Source: Aquila chrysaetos chrysaetos
Taxonomy: Eukaryota > Chordata > Aves > Accipitriformes > Accipitridae
NCBI RefSeq assembly: GCF_900496995.4
Contig: NC_044029.1
Location: 16,864,001-16,928,000 of the forward strand
Length of the DNA: 64,000 nt
Direction: 5' to 3'
The stretch's first letter is position 1. Each line of letters opens with the position of its first letter. Positions 14,291 to 26,222 of the stretch are shown one piece after another. A program made the position numbers and the translations under genes. The notes beneath the pieces were generated by a model. That model worked only from the letters and a program-made list of their open reading frames with translations. It ran no database searches and was not told the DNA's origin.

Positions 14291-17200
14291 ACCTTTTGAT
14301 ATCTGAAATCCCTCATTCACAGTAAATGCTCCATTGGTCAATATCTATTGACAGGTTTCAGATTCGTTCTAGCTAGACTTTTGCTCTCTATGACCAACAA
14401 AATCTAAACATTCAGCTAAAAATTTGTTTGATGAAGTTGTGCTGTGAGACACAGGAACACTGGACATAAGGGGTTCACGTTGGGCAGCTTGATGATACTG
14501 AACAGACTCTGGGATAAGTATTATTGAATGAGTGTGCTGTGGAATGTTTTATCGTATAACTACATAGTGAGATGACAAGTATTGAGGGGACAGATGGTTA
14601 AGGTGAGTGGCTTTGATACACAGCCTATTGAAAACATCCAAAAGCTAACATAAGTGGTTATGAAGTTAATGGACAGTCTGAGGCTTCTCCAATAAGCAAT
14701 TCAGAGATTTAATTGACCTTCAAAGAAACACTTTTCTGTGGAGAAAAGGAAAATTAAGATCCAGATGTGGCCTTAAAAATCTAGTCCGGAGTAACACTAC
14801 ATTTATCCAACTCATCCCAGCAGTCCTCTCATGATGAAGTTCAGTTGACTACCTAGCAAGGACAGGCTGATGCTGCGTTTACCCAAGACACCATGAGTTC
14901 AAGTATAAAAGTTTCTTGTACTTTTTCAACACAGAAAAGGTTAAGGGGATGTGACCTATATATAAGCCCTGTATTAAGACTTAATTGAATAAAGGCAGTG
15001 TGAAGGAAGTCTTACTATGTATATAAAAAAGTGTTTTCTAACAAGCCACCTTCCAATTTTTAATTAAGCAAATGGCCTTCTCTAAGACAGAGGAAAAACT
15101 GGCCTAGCAATTGGTTTACAATTCTTCATTTATGAACAGACCTATTTCTTACTTACCCAGGACAGCATCACTAGAATTCAATGCATCTTGTAGATTACTT
15201 AGTAAGTTTTAATGCCACTTAAATTCAATATTAGACCTCTCTTTTTAAGCCCCTACCTCTTTTTCTCCCCACATTAAACAGTCTTCTATATCAATTCAGT
15301 CTGTCACTCAGAGTTCATTTAAAGCAGCCGAAGGAATTTAAGACTCTAAAAAGGGCAGCTTTATTCAAAATACCTGTGTTACAATACAACCCTCAGTAAG
15401 CAGAAAATTTGATCCTTTCCTCTGCAAAAAGAAGACTTCATCTCTGCACAACACCAGACATAACAGCACATCTCCTCCAACAAACTAGCCCCAGCAGGCA
15501 CACCGCATTTGCCTGTTTCACATTTAGCATGCATCCACACTCACTTGCTCCTTACCCTCTCACCCTCCACAGTAGACCGCAAACACACAGCAGAGAAGAG
15601 AAACAGCACTAAATAGCATTGTGGATAGTATAGGACTCAACATCAGATGTTATAAACTGGAGCAAACCTTCTACACAGAAGGAACCTATATGAGACCAGC
15701 TTTAAGTTGTGCAGTGGTTCTTCGATCTGTCCTTGCATCCATCAGTATGCTGCTTTCCATCAGTAACACCACTCCTTTTCCAAGTTTTTCTAAATCAGAA
15801 TTCCTCAGTGGACAGAAGCCATCATGGTTATTTTGATCAGTGACAGAGTTACACCATGACCTCATTTATTACAATCACAGCAAAGGCATTGCCACCTTCT
15901 CCCACAACTCTACACCTACCAGCAACAACAGTAGGAGCCAAGAAAGGAAGAGCAAGGACAAAGATACTACTACTGAAGTTCTTAGCAAACACGCGAGTCC
16001 CCTGAAAAATCACTTTTTCTTCTTAATATACCTTGATTTCACAATCCCTCAACCAGTCAACTTACTCCCCTCAACCTACCACAAAGCACAACAGAAAACT
16101 AATTTTACCAGAGAATACAAATACCTAGAAGAACTTTAAAGGTGTAAGGAATATATGCCTCATGATTACACTGGACTCTGTGCTTCTCCACAGCACTGGA
16201 ACAGCACTTTCGTCAACAAAAACTGATGTACTTGCTTAATTTACTTGCCTAAGCTTTTCTGTTAAGTGACCAAACAACTTTCTCAAACAGCAGCTCTGGC
16301 CTGTTCACACGTTCATGCTATTTCTGAAGCAGAAGTCTAGAAGCATGACAGGGATCTGTTGGGTATGATGCTAGCACTCCTGCCAGCTTAGCTGGGTTAG
16401 CAATCAAGCCAAAGTTTTGCGACCTACTACTCCCAGATGAAACACAGATGTCAACAGGAGTTAAATGTAAATGATTTTTTTAGAAACACAATTGGTCCCC
16501 AGGAATAGCAAGACTGCAGGCCTGATTCTCCTCTCATACTGGGATACTTTATTAAACAGTGCAAAGCGGGGCTCCTACAATGCTAAATTTAAGTCCTTAG
16601 GTATCATGGGCTCTTCCTTAACATCCATTATCGCTGTATGCATCTGTCCTAAGCAGAAAGAAGTCTGCATTGCACTTGAAGAACACTATTAGAGTTGGCA
16701 GAGGTTCTTAACAGAAGAAACACAAGTTTGCTTTCCCACTCCTTTCTAATCTGCAATGCTTTATAAACATGGAAAAGCTGCAACCAGATCTGCTTTCAGG
16801 TCCTAGATCACCTGTAACTTTCTCAGATCAGAAACCAAATTTTCTTTTGAGAAAACTACCATGCGCTATGGAATGGAGTGCAAACTTTCCATTAGTTTTT
16901 TATACCTAGCGAAAACAGATCCTGCCAGAGCTCTTCTGCATCCCTGCTCCGCAGGCAAGCAATTTTAGTTCCAATTTCCCATGACTTACTTCACAAAAAA
17001 GCATAGCCTACAACAGGAACGTTGAAAAAAGGTCATTGTAAGAATATCTAAAGTCATGGCATAAGGAAAGTTTTGTACACATCTGCAAACAGCAGCACAT
17101 TTAAGGTATGAATGCCAAGTTAGTTAGTTCTAAATATTCTGAACAAAGTATCAAACATCGCTATTTCCCTAAAAACAGGAATTCTGAAGTTACATAATTT

Positions 17201-20200
17201 TTGTTTCAAATACTGATGAGCAATTTTCATTATTTATACTTTATACTACAGATCTGCTGCAAAGGCAAATAGACTGTTTATTATCCTTTAGGAAGGACTT
17301 GAAGTTGTCAGCTAAGGTGAACTATTTCACACTACGTAACAATTATTTGGACTTTCCTGGGTACAGGTCTCAGCTAAATTTGTTCTGCATTTTTAAGAGT
17401 TATTTCTGATATACCATAAGGAAGACTAGAGTTCAAAAAGGTCAAGGATCCTAAGGAAATTTAACTATTCTGCCTGGCTTTACCTTACAAAGGCAGCCTA
17501 GGGGTTTTTTTTATCTACTGATCTTGATCCAAAACTTACCAAACCACAGAAGTGAGATCAGCTACAAGAGAGATTAGTCTTTAAGATGTACATCAGGATT
17601 TTCTTTTGTATCACCTAGATGAGAAATACTTGCTGACTAGAGTTTAAAGCAATATACAGAAAGTGAAACAGAGCTATATGCTAACATGTCAATAGAAGAA
17701 GTTGTTATATTGTCAAATACAAGTCAGAGTATCACTTGCAAAGCACAAGCAACATTAATAGCCACACAACACAGGAATTTAATTTTGCTTCCTCCCTTTA
17801 CTATCTTCTCTTCTATAAATATTCCTTATCCAGAATTCATTTTCTTCCATTGAAGCCAACACTGTCAAGAAGATAGACTCTCCTGAGAAAGTGATCTTAG
17901 AAGGCAAGTAGATTTGTAACAGTTATCTGTGAAATACCACAGCACCTTAATAGTAATTTGCAGGCCCGTGAGCGCAACAGTCATCTTCTTGTCTTTCATA
18001 CAGCAAGTCTAACTTCTTAACAATGAAACACCCTGCATAAAATTCCATAGAAGTTTTAACACCTGAGAGATTTAAAAATCGAGAACAAAGGAACATCAAT
18101 AGAATAGAATTAAACTCTTAGAATTGTGATTTGCATAAGCTTCCACTTGCAATATACACGACTGCTAAGTCTACCTGAATTAACATTTCAAAAACACAAG
18201 TTGTAGCAAATATAGTAAGGATTATCCTCCTAGCAGTTGTTTTGTAACAAGTATCATAGAAAGACCGAAACTACTAGCAAGAGATGTCACTTTCAAAAGC
18301 CTCTCCTAATAAGATTTTAAACAAGACCTACCTAAAGTTTAAACATTACTTTTTGTTGGTGGTGGTTTTTCACAAATCAACTACTCCCCAGGCAAAGTAC
18401 TGGAGCAGAAACAGTGAGAGTAACTTAAACACAACCTATTTCATATCACAACCTTAAACGTAGTACTAGTGCCCTCATCTTTCAGAAAGTAAACAAGACC
18501 TGAAAGCAACATCTACTGATCCGATATCATTAACAACTTTCCATGAAAAATAACTTTAGAACTAACTCCCAGGAGCAGCTACCCGAGATGCTCACAATAA
18601 CATTACAAAACAAAACCAAAGAAGTTGGAAGAGATACCCAACTCTTCAGGGTCTGAAGAACCCTAAGGAAGTAGACTAAAGTCAAACCTACCATTTTCCT
18701 GACAAAATACTATGCTGGCTTGGCAAGAAGTTGATAGAATTCCATGGTATTTTGAAGGCAGGTGCAAGCAAAACATGCTTTACAGCCAGAGCCTCATGAA
18801 TGAGGCTACCAGCACCAAGCCCACGCCCCCCACCATGACCTTTCTTTTCACATCCAACACTGTCAGAGATAGCAAGCACAATGTGCGCCTATGCATTAGT
18901 TGGTCTTTTATGTAAACATAAAAAGTAGTTTAATATCAACAGTTTTAAGATGCTTTAGAAAAAGCCCCATAGATATTTATCTGCATTTTAGACAGCTAAA
19001 TGCATAAAAACCTTACCTCAAGTGACCATATGTAGGTTAGATACAGAAGAATTAGCCCAATTCTGATTTGCCTTTGAACATTTTATGCCGCATGTGCAGA
19101 AAAACTAAAGGACTTCATAGCTATTTCAGAGCTCTGAGTAAGAAATCATTTGAACATTATGCATGATAGAAGCGACAATCCTCTTCTGAATCTTCTCATC
19201 TATATTATTTTAGCTGGCCTAAATTCAGCCCCAACACCTAGTTTTAAGCCTCCCCCATTACATGCACCTCCTCCTTCTCAGATTACAGCCCGACAAATAC
19301 TGTAAATGCCAATATTGGGTGTACAATACAAGACAGGGTTCTTTCCCTTCCCAGTAGCAATCAGTCTTTATTGGCCTGTCTTGTCTGTTCTTGCCTGATC
19401 TACAGACCTACCATATTTTTGTTGCATGTGCCCATTTGAGAAGTAAGAATTTAGTGAGCATGTGCTGAGCATATGGGCAAGGTAATTCCCTGCTCATTCC
19501 CACATTACTTAGAAGAAGCAGCCTGCTCCTCTTCCTATCAAAGAAGCTAGCCACAAATCCTGCTGTTTGCTTCTTCCAATGGGTACTATTCCCACTATTC
19601 CCATTTGTTACATTGCAAAGCCCAGGGCTGTGACAAAGGACAGATGAAACGTGAGTGCCACTGACAGAACAAATCTTCAGGAAATCCACTTTCAGGAGCT
19701 CCACTGAAAACAGAACAATTAAGAACAGGCCAAGAACTGGCTTAACTGGACTACCAAGCAACACTGGGCTACCAGACCATTGGCTGGGCAGCCTAGCCTA
19801 AGCAAAACAGCAGAAGAGAACAATTTTCCCTGTATATCAGTTCCAGCTGGGTTAGCTTTTTAAGAGCAATATACTCAACACAGTGATCCCACATGCTCTA
19901 TAGGGAAGTTCACACATTCAAAACAAAGTTTTCTTCCAAGACAAAAAGTTCAGAGTGGCCTTCTTTCCACAGTATTGCTATCTGCATAGCTGAGACATTC
20001 AGCTTTATCAATCAGCATGGCAGGCAACTTTTAACTCAACCACTGAATTTGACAGTCAGAAAGTTTACCCCAGCAGGCTGACAGACCTACCTTCTGCCCT
20101 ATTAAAATCATCAGATTTTAAGATTAGGGAGAAAAAAAAATTTAATAAATGTTTGTAGAATTACACAGCTTATACATAAATTTTCTTATGTACTGATGTC

Positions 20201-20421
20201 TCTAGCAGCTATGGCCAGAAGTTAACCACAGAATATGAGTATGAGTAGTCCCAACAGACACACTACACTGTATCTAATTTTAGCCCACCTGCATATGTTC
20301 ACTGCCTTCCCAAAAACCAAGACTAAACAGTAGTTAAGAGCCACGTGGACAGCTATGAAACCATTGCAAATGTTTAAGTCCTTGCTGCCATTGTCCCTCC
20401 TAAACACTAAATCCTTTACTG

Positions 20422-20435
20422 CCCCCCCCCCCCCC
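20422..20435. repeat. Poly-C run of 14 bases
   Basis: C14 on the plus strand, which is G14 on the strand transcribed as LEMD3 RNA. An A18 run follows at 20503-20520. Homopolymers of this kind vary in length and are prone to sequencing error. Confidence 0.85.
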
Positions 20436-21659
20436 AAGCACAAAATAGAATTAAGAACTAGTCTGCTACCATAATGTAATGAATAACGTTCGAATGGGAG
20501 GGAAAAAAAAAAAAAAAAAAGAAAAAAACCAACCCACACTGCTATTTCTGCCCTGTGACATCTAGCAGATCCCAATCTAGCAGCAGGATCACTCCTTACA
20601 AGGCACTGTATACATGCCCACACACAAGTACATAAATCCGCTACTATCTATATGAAGAAATACATGCACGTGCATACACCCTAAACGCCTTCCTCAACCA
20701 TTTCAAGAAAAATGCACATCCCCAAGGACATTCTAATGCTCTCACGTCCCAAAATTAGCTTTTTGCATAATTTTCATTGCTCCTGATGAGAAATTAAGAT
20801 AGTAATGGCATGATTTTTCTTTCTGATGTTAGAATCTCCACTGTCCATTTCAGAGCAGCCAAGAATTGAATTAGCATGAATCACCACCCTTAGGTGGTAC
20901 GTTTCCATTTTCGTATGCTTTGTGACTAGAAAATGGTAGTTTCTAAAACCATTCCAAGAAGTTACTTTCACATATTAAAGAAGCTCCCAAGTAATTCAGG
21001 ATTAAAAAAAGAATGAAATTCAAACTAAAGCACAATGGTATTTCATGTACAAAAACATACTCTCCACTAAATTTAGAAAAGAGTACTTATTAGAAAACAA
21101 CACACAACAGGTCCAGCATTCACTGCACAAAGTTCATTGTAGTGTGTAACATCATCACAACCTAGCATCCTTTTCAAGCCTCAGTACACATAAATGAAAA
21201 CAACCTGCTTTATTACCAAACAACTACAGTCAAATCTTAGCCCTGCTAAGATTCTGCTAGGAATCCCAGGTATCTAGACGTGCATAATTACTTCTGTGAG
21301 ACCAGCATAAAGCCTTAACTCATCAATTCTGTATTAACCATATATCTGCTGTATTGAACAGAACACATAAAATTGCTTTGTGAAGAAAACATGCTAGAAA
21401 ACAAGGTATCAACAGATTACGGCAGGGATGCCAGGATTTGAGTTTATCCTCAAATGTCTTGCAAGCTCATTATACCAGCTGGCAAGGTATAATACTTAAG
21501 GAGAGACAAGTCCTCTGCGCTCCATCCTACGTAGAAAGATTATACCAAGGTGGAACCCAGAACTGCTCACTAAGGGATGTCTGGGAACGCAAAGGTGAAT
21601 TAACAGTTGTATACCCAATTGCAGAAAGAAACTGCTCTTACCCTTCACCTAATACTTAC

Positions 21660-23196
21660 TGTTGGCTCCCACATCCTCAGCTACTCCAGAACCTCTCATT
21701 CTCAGGTATGTGAATCCCAGTATCAGAAAGAACAAGCATGCAGCAGTTAAGAGGAACATGGACAGGTAATGTGCACTGAAGCCTCCAGTGGTGGATACCT
21801 CCTCTCTTTTGAACTGTTGGAGAAGCTCCTCCTCGGGCTCTGAGAGATTCTTCTTGTAGGTGTTTTTCAGGTAGGTATGATTTGAACCCGTATGATTGGA
21901 GTGGTTGAGTCTAAGGGAGGAGGTGGTTCCACCCGGGGGAAGGCTGTTGGTAGCTGAATAGATCCTGGATTCGACATTATAGCTACCGGCAGCACCGCTG
22001 AGAACGTGATTATTGGTCGCTTTCCTAACGGTGCCTGAAGGGTCAGTGATTTTACCGCTGTCCACCTCCGTGAGCGGCGGTGGCAGCAACAACACCGGAG
22101 GGGATTTCTTAGGTAGGCCGATACGGTATCTGGGGCTGGGAGGACCAGAGTCCAGATTTTCACATCCTCCTCCTCCTCCTCCCCCCGCCGCCGCCGCCTC
22201 CTCCTCCTCCTCCCGATTCCTGCCCCTGTCTAGACTCCCGGCAGCCGCCGCCGCCCTGTCATTCGTTACGACTACAGCAGCACCGCAGCCTCCGCCAGCC
22301 CTTTCTTGGCCCGTCTCCATCACGCCAGCGCCGGCTGCAGCGCATTTGCCTGTTATGAATGGAGCAGGCGACTTGCTGAGGCTCCGTCTGGGCCGGCGAA
22401 CCGCCGCCTCCTCCTTCGGTACCTGCTGCCTGGCCCTCGCCCCCGCCGCCTCCTCCTCCTCCGAGTCGGAGTACTTGTCCCTGCTGCCGCCGCCGTAGGG
22501 GAGGAGCCGGTTACCGTTCACGGTCCGGTTCTTCCACCGCTGCTGCTCGCTCTCCGCCTCCTCCTCCTCCTCTTCGTCGTCCTCCTCCCCCTCTTCCTCG
22601 TCGCCGTCCCCGGGCCCCCTCACGCCCTGAGCCGCCGCCGCTCTCCTGGCCGCCGCCCCCCACCAGGCGCTGGGCTTCCGCCTGGCCGCCTCCTCCGGGG
22701 GGGAGCCGCTACTCACGCCGCCGGCGCCGTGGGGGGCGGCGGGCCTCGGGCCGCGGAAGAGGGGTGAAGCCCGCTCCCTCCGGCCGCCGGCGCCGGCCTG
22801 GCTCCGGGGGCTGGTTTCCACATCCGACTCGTCCGAGCTGAAGCCCAGCAGCACTTTGCCGCCCACGGCGGGGGCTGCCGCGCGGCTCCGGCCGCTCCCG
22901 GCGGCGGCCCCGGGGAGGTAGGGGTGCTCGGCGCCCGCCAGCCGCGCGCCCACGCCCGGGGCCGCCCGCCCGGGGCCGCCGCCGCCCGGCGCCGCTCCGG
23001 CCCCCGTGTTATTGTTGTTGCTGTTCCGGGTCTTGCTGGCGCCGCCGCGGGCCCCGGCCCGCTCGTCCTCGCGCAGCTTCTTCAGCTTCTTCAGGTAGAC
23101 GGGCCGGGTGCTCTCGGTGACCGGCCCCGGGGAGAAGCCGAAGCGCCTCAGCTCCGAGAAGAGCTCCTCGTCCGTGAGCTGCGCGGCCGTCGCCAT
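21660..23196 (-). CDS. LEMD3: LEMD3 (MAN1) coding exon 1, inner nuclear membrane LEM-domain protein
   Basis: This exon encodes the first 512 residues plus one base of residue 513. The LEM domain is at about residues 6-45 (ending [13 protein letters not shown]); in this family it binds the chromatin protein BAF. Next come an Asn-rich stretch (58-63), the conserved [14 protein letters not shown] block (114-127), an acidic run (199-217), poly-Glu/Ala/Gly (329-344), the conserved [17 protein letters not shown] (452-468), and the first membrane segment (about 477-498). The start ATG at 23196 has A at -3 and G at +4, and an in-frame TAG at 23229-23227 bounds it upstream. The exon ends at a GTAAGT donor (21659 downward), a phase 1 intron. 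The known family role is to tether lamina and chromatin and to bind R-SMADs through a C-terminal domain, which is not in this window. Identity rests on remembered LEMD3 protein features. The low-complexity Gly/Ala/Glu runs are the least certain part. Confidence 0.96.
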
Positions 23197-23800
23197 TTTC
23201 CGCTCGCCCCGCCGCCGCGGCGTTTCCTACCCACGCGCCGCGCCGCGCTCCCCGCCGGAACTGACGCGTGCGCACTCGGCTGTGGCCTAGACCTGCCTGT
23301 CACCCCGCGGGCGCCGCCCGACGGGGCCGGACGGGGGAAGGGGGAGGCGGGGCCTGGCGCGGCGGCGGGAGCGGCGGCGGCCGCACGTACCCCGGCGGGC
23401 CGAGGAGCCGGAGCGAGAGGGGCAGATCCAGTCGGAAAGGCGCTGTAAACAGACGTGGAGAGGCGGCCGCTCGCTGAACGCCCCGTTACCTGCGGACAGA
23501 CGGCAGTGGGAAGCGTCGGACCGGGCACCAGTCAGCACCCTGTGGTCACAGACCCGGCCTGACGATTCGGCCTGAGGGGAGCCGAAGAGCCCACGGCCCG
23601 CCTCGCCCGGGCCCGGGCCCACGGTGGCAGGCGGTGCGCTCGCTTCCAGCCGTGCGCTGGCTCGTTTTTCTCTCTCAGGAAGGTCCGGCATCGGGGCATC
23701 ACGGCGGCGAGGGGACGGGGGAAGCGTGGCGGCGTGGACGCTCTGGGGAGCTGCAGCCTCCCTGGCAGCGGCTGAGCGCCGCCCTCGTCAAGTCTGCAGC
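22140..23800. promoter_or_regulatory. LEMD3: LEMD3 CpG island
   Basis: Dense CpG dinucleotides run from the middle of exon 1 through the 5' flank and fall off near 23.8 kb, where the DNA becomes AT-rich. This is typical of a housekeeping CpG-island promoter. Edges are judged by eye. No TATA box lies close upstream of the start codon on the minus strand. Confidence 0.85.
23251..23274 (-). promoter_or_regulatory. LEMD3: LEMD3 proximal promoter motifs (NRF1-like and ETS-like)
   Basis: On the minus strand TGCGCACGCGTCAG (23274-23261) closely resembles an NRF1 site and contains a half CRE-like GCGTCA. It is followed by a TTCCGG ETS-like core (23260-23255). The pair lies about 60-80 bases upstream of the start codon inside the CpG island, as in many housekeeping promoters. 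The transcription start itself is not determined. Confidence 0.4.
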
Positions 23801-25400
23801 GGCCTGGATGTGTTTTGCTCTTTTCTTTGGGAAAATACGGCCTTTGCAATGTACTGCAGTTGAAACTGTCTGCCTAGCTATATACAGAAACGCGTGCTTC
23901 TCAAAGTGGTTGTGCCTATATAAAAGAGGTGTCATATGGGCGTTTCTCAGAGCGTGAGGTGTGCGCTGGCACTTCTGAATTGGCCCTTTGGCCACGGGAC
24001 CTCATGTGGAGGCTTCAAAATCTCCTTCTGACCTCTGCATTCCTATCCACCGCAAATGACAAAACTCTGGGCTTACCTACTGCTTATCACATCATAAATG
24101 CAGGAGGCTGAGTCTCCATTTTGACCTAACTCTGACTGGCCTTACAACACCACGCGCAGAAGTGGTCCAGAAACAAGATCCAGCTGCAGAACTTTCCCCC
24201 TCCCAGTCTGCTGCAGTGAGGGTATTGTGGATGTGCCCCGCTGATGTCAAAGCTGAAGTTGCTAATCTTGTTATTGAGGGACATTTGCAGAGCAGGAGTT
24301 AAGGTAGCTGTGAGGCAGCCACGTGCCAAAGATCGAGCCAAGGCTACAGAGCTAGAAGAGTGGCTTGAAGCCATCTTTCATCATGACAGTGGTGATGATG
24401 ATGATGAATGGTGATGATTAACTCCGGTACCCCACCCTCCATTTCTGACCAAGCACACGTGGGAATGCAGAACCCATCCTGTTGCTCATCTAAGCCTCCT
24501 TTAACACAATTCTGTGGAGGCTGAGAAACACCAGACAAGGGTCTGTATTACTGGGGCGCTCTACATGGCTCCACTGTGCACAGCCTCCTCCTTGCTTCCC
24601 TGGCACAGGAGCCATTTCACGTACAGCAGTATTGTGCACTAGAGCAATGCACAGAACTCCAGATGTAAGGAAGATTACACTAGATACAAACTCCATTGCA
24701 CATCCAACAGCTCACATAAATGTGCCCGCCCTGACCTATCTTCCAATCTCTAGTAGCTAATTAATATCCCAAATGCCATGAGAAATGTTTCCGACTTTCC
24801 ACTCCTTCTCCTCACTGAGACGCAACCCACAGCTTCCATCAGCTGTCTGGAATACATGTTGGAATACGCCCCTCCACATTCAGTGCTTGCCTCTGGCTGC
24901 CTATAAGACTGGCCAAACCAAGAGCAGTCAGTCCCAGACCAGATACCATTCTGACAAGCACACTTCAGGCTAGCGCCTGCTTGGGCACCTTCCTTCTATT
25001 AGAAGAATGTATGCTGTCCTACAAGAGTTGAAGATCCTTACCAATGCAACTCATATGTTCTATCTGTTTATTGCAGCAAGGGCATGAGTCAGCTTACAAA
25101 ACTGTTTACTTAGCAGCAGGAGGGCAGTAAATACTATAAATTGTTAACAATTGAATCATCTCGGGCAAAACTATCACATGTAGATACACAGAAGAGCTGA
25201 CTGAAAAGTCTGCATGTTCCCAGTCATGCTTTAAAATCTATCCGCCAAAATATTTTGAAATGTTTCGGAAATGTGTCTTCTGGTTGATACTGGAGTAAGG
25301 ATACTTCCACTACCAATCGAAAATCTCCGCATTTCTTTAATAGTACACATTGGTATCAATAATATCAATGCCTCATTAGTATCAATACCTCCATATACAA

Positions 25401-26222
25401 AGAGATCTGGACAGGCTGGATCGATGGGCTGAGGCCAATCGTATGAAGTTCAACAAGGCCAAGTGCCAGGTCCTGCACTTTGGTCACAGCAACCCCATGC
25501 GGCGCTACAGGCTTGGGGAAGAGTGGCTGGAAAGCTGCCCAGCAGAGAAAGACCTGGGTGTGCTGGTTGACAGCCGGCTGAGTAGGAGCCAGCAGTGTGC
25601 CCAGGTGGCCAAGAAGGCCAATCGCATCCGAGCCTGTATCAGAAATAGTGTGGCCAGCAGGAGCAGGGAGGTGGTTGTTCCCCTGTACTCGGCACTGGTG
25701 AGGCCGCACCTCGAGTCCTGTGTTCAGTTTTGGGCCCCTCACGCCAGGAAAGACATTGAGCTGCTGGAGCGTGTTCAGAGGAGGGCAACCAAGTTGGTGA
25801 GGGGCCTGGAGCACAAGTCTTACGAGGAGCGGCTGAGGGAACTGGGGCTGTTCAGTCTAGAAAAGAGGAGGCTGAGGGGAGACCTTATCGCTCTCTACAA
25901 CTACCTGAAAGGGGGTTGTAGTGAGGTGGGTGTTGGTCTCTGCTGTCAGGTGGCTGGAGATAGGACAAGAGGAAATGGCCTCAAGTTGAGGCAAGGGAGA
26001 TTTAGGTTAGGTATTAGGAAAAATTTTTTTACTGAGAGGGTTGTCAAACATTGGAATGGGCTGCCCAGGGAAGTGGTTGAGTCACCATCCCTGGAGATAT
26101 TCAAAAAGCGAGTGGACAGGGTACTTAAGGCACATGGTTTAGTGGGCATGGTTAATGGTTGGACTCGATGATCTTGAAGGTCTTTTCCAACCTAAATGAT
26201 TCTATGATTCTATGATTCTATG
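25401..26222 (+). mobile_element. CR1 LINE, 5'-truncated, 3' end intact
   Basis: A chicken-repeat-1 retrotransposon fragment in plus orientation. The left edge is a typical 5' truncation entering the reverse transcriptase ORF at the [17 protein letters not shown] segment. The right edge is the canonical CR1 3' end: GGACTCGATGATCTTGAAGG, then TTTTCCAACCT, then three ATTCTATG units at 26199-26222. The ORF inside is uninterrupted, so the copy is relatively young or little decayed. CR1 is the dominant LINE of birds and other sauropsids. Confidence 0.95.
25404..26171 (+). pseudogene. CR1 ORF2 C-terminal part (reverse transcriptase end)
   Basis: 255 codons are open from the truncated left edge to a TGA at 26169-26171. 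Visible CR1 hallmarks include [90 protein letters not shown] and [19 protein letters not shown]. The endonuclease and the catalytic reverse transcriptase motifs lie 5' of the truncation and are absent, so the fragment cannot move by itself. The long ORF opposite it (25365-25814, minus) is an antisense shadow. Confidence 0.93.

Larger units (their letters stand above)
2169..21659 (-). other. LEMD3: LEMD3 intron 1 (19.5 kb)
   Basis: This is AT-rich, stop-dense DNA between the donor after exon 1 and the acceptor of exon 2. I see no other LEMD3 exon and no CR1 or LTR element I can recognise. It contains several A-runs, A/C-rich simple sequence at about 13654-13695 and 14189-14290, and a C14 run. 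All ORFs inside are short and show no recognisable domain. Confidence 0.75.

Noticed and set aside
22013..23448. Several plus-strand ORFs opposite LEMD3 exon 1
   Set aside because: They are antisense shadows in stop-poor, GC-rich coding sequence.
25365..25814. 149-codon minus-strand ORF
   Set aside because: Antisense shadow of the CR1 reverse transcriptase.
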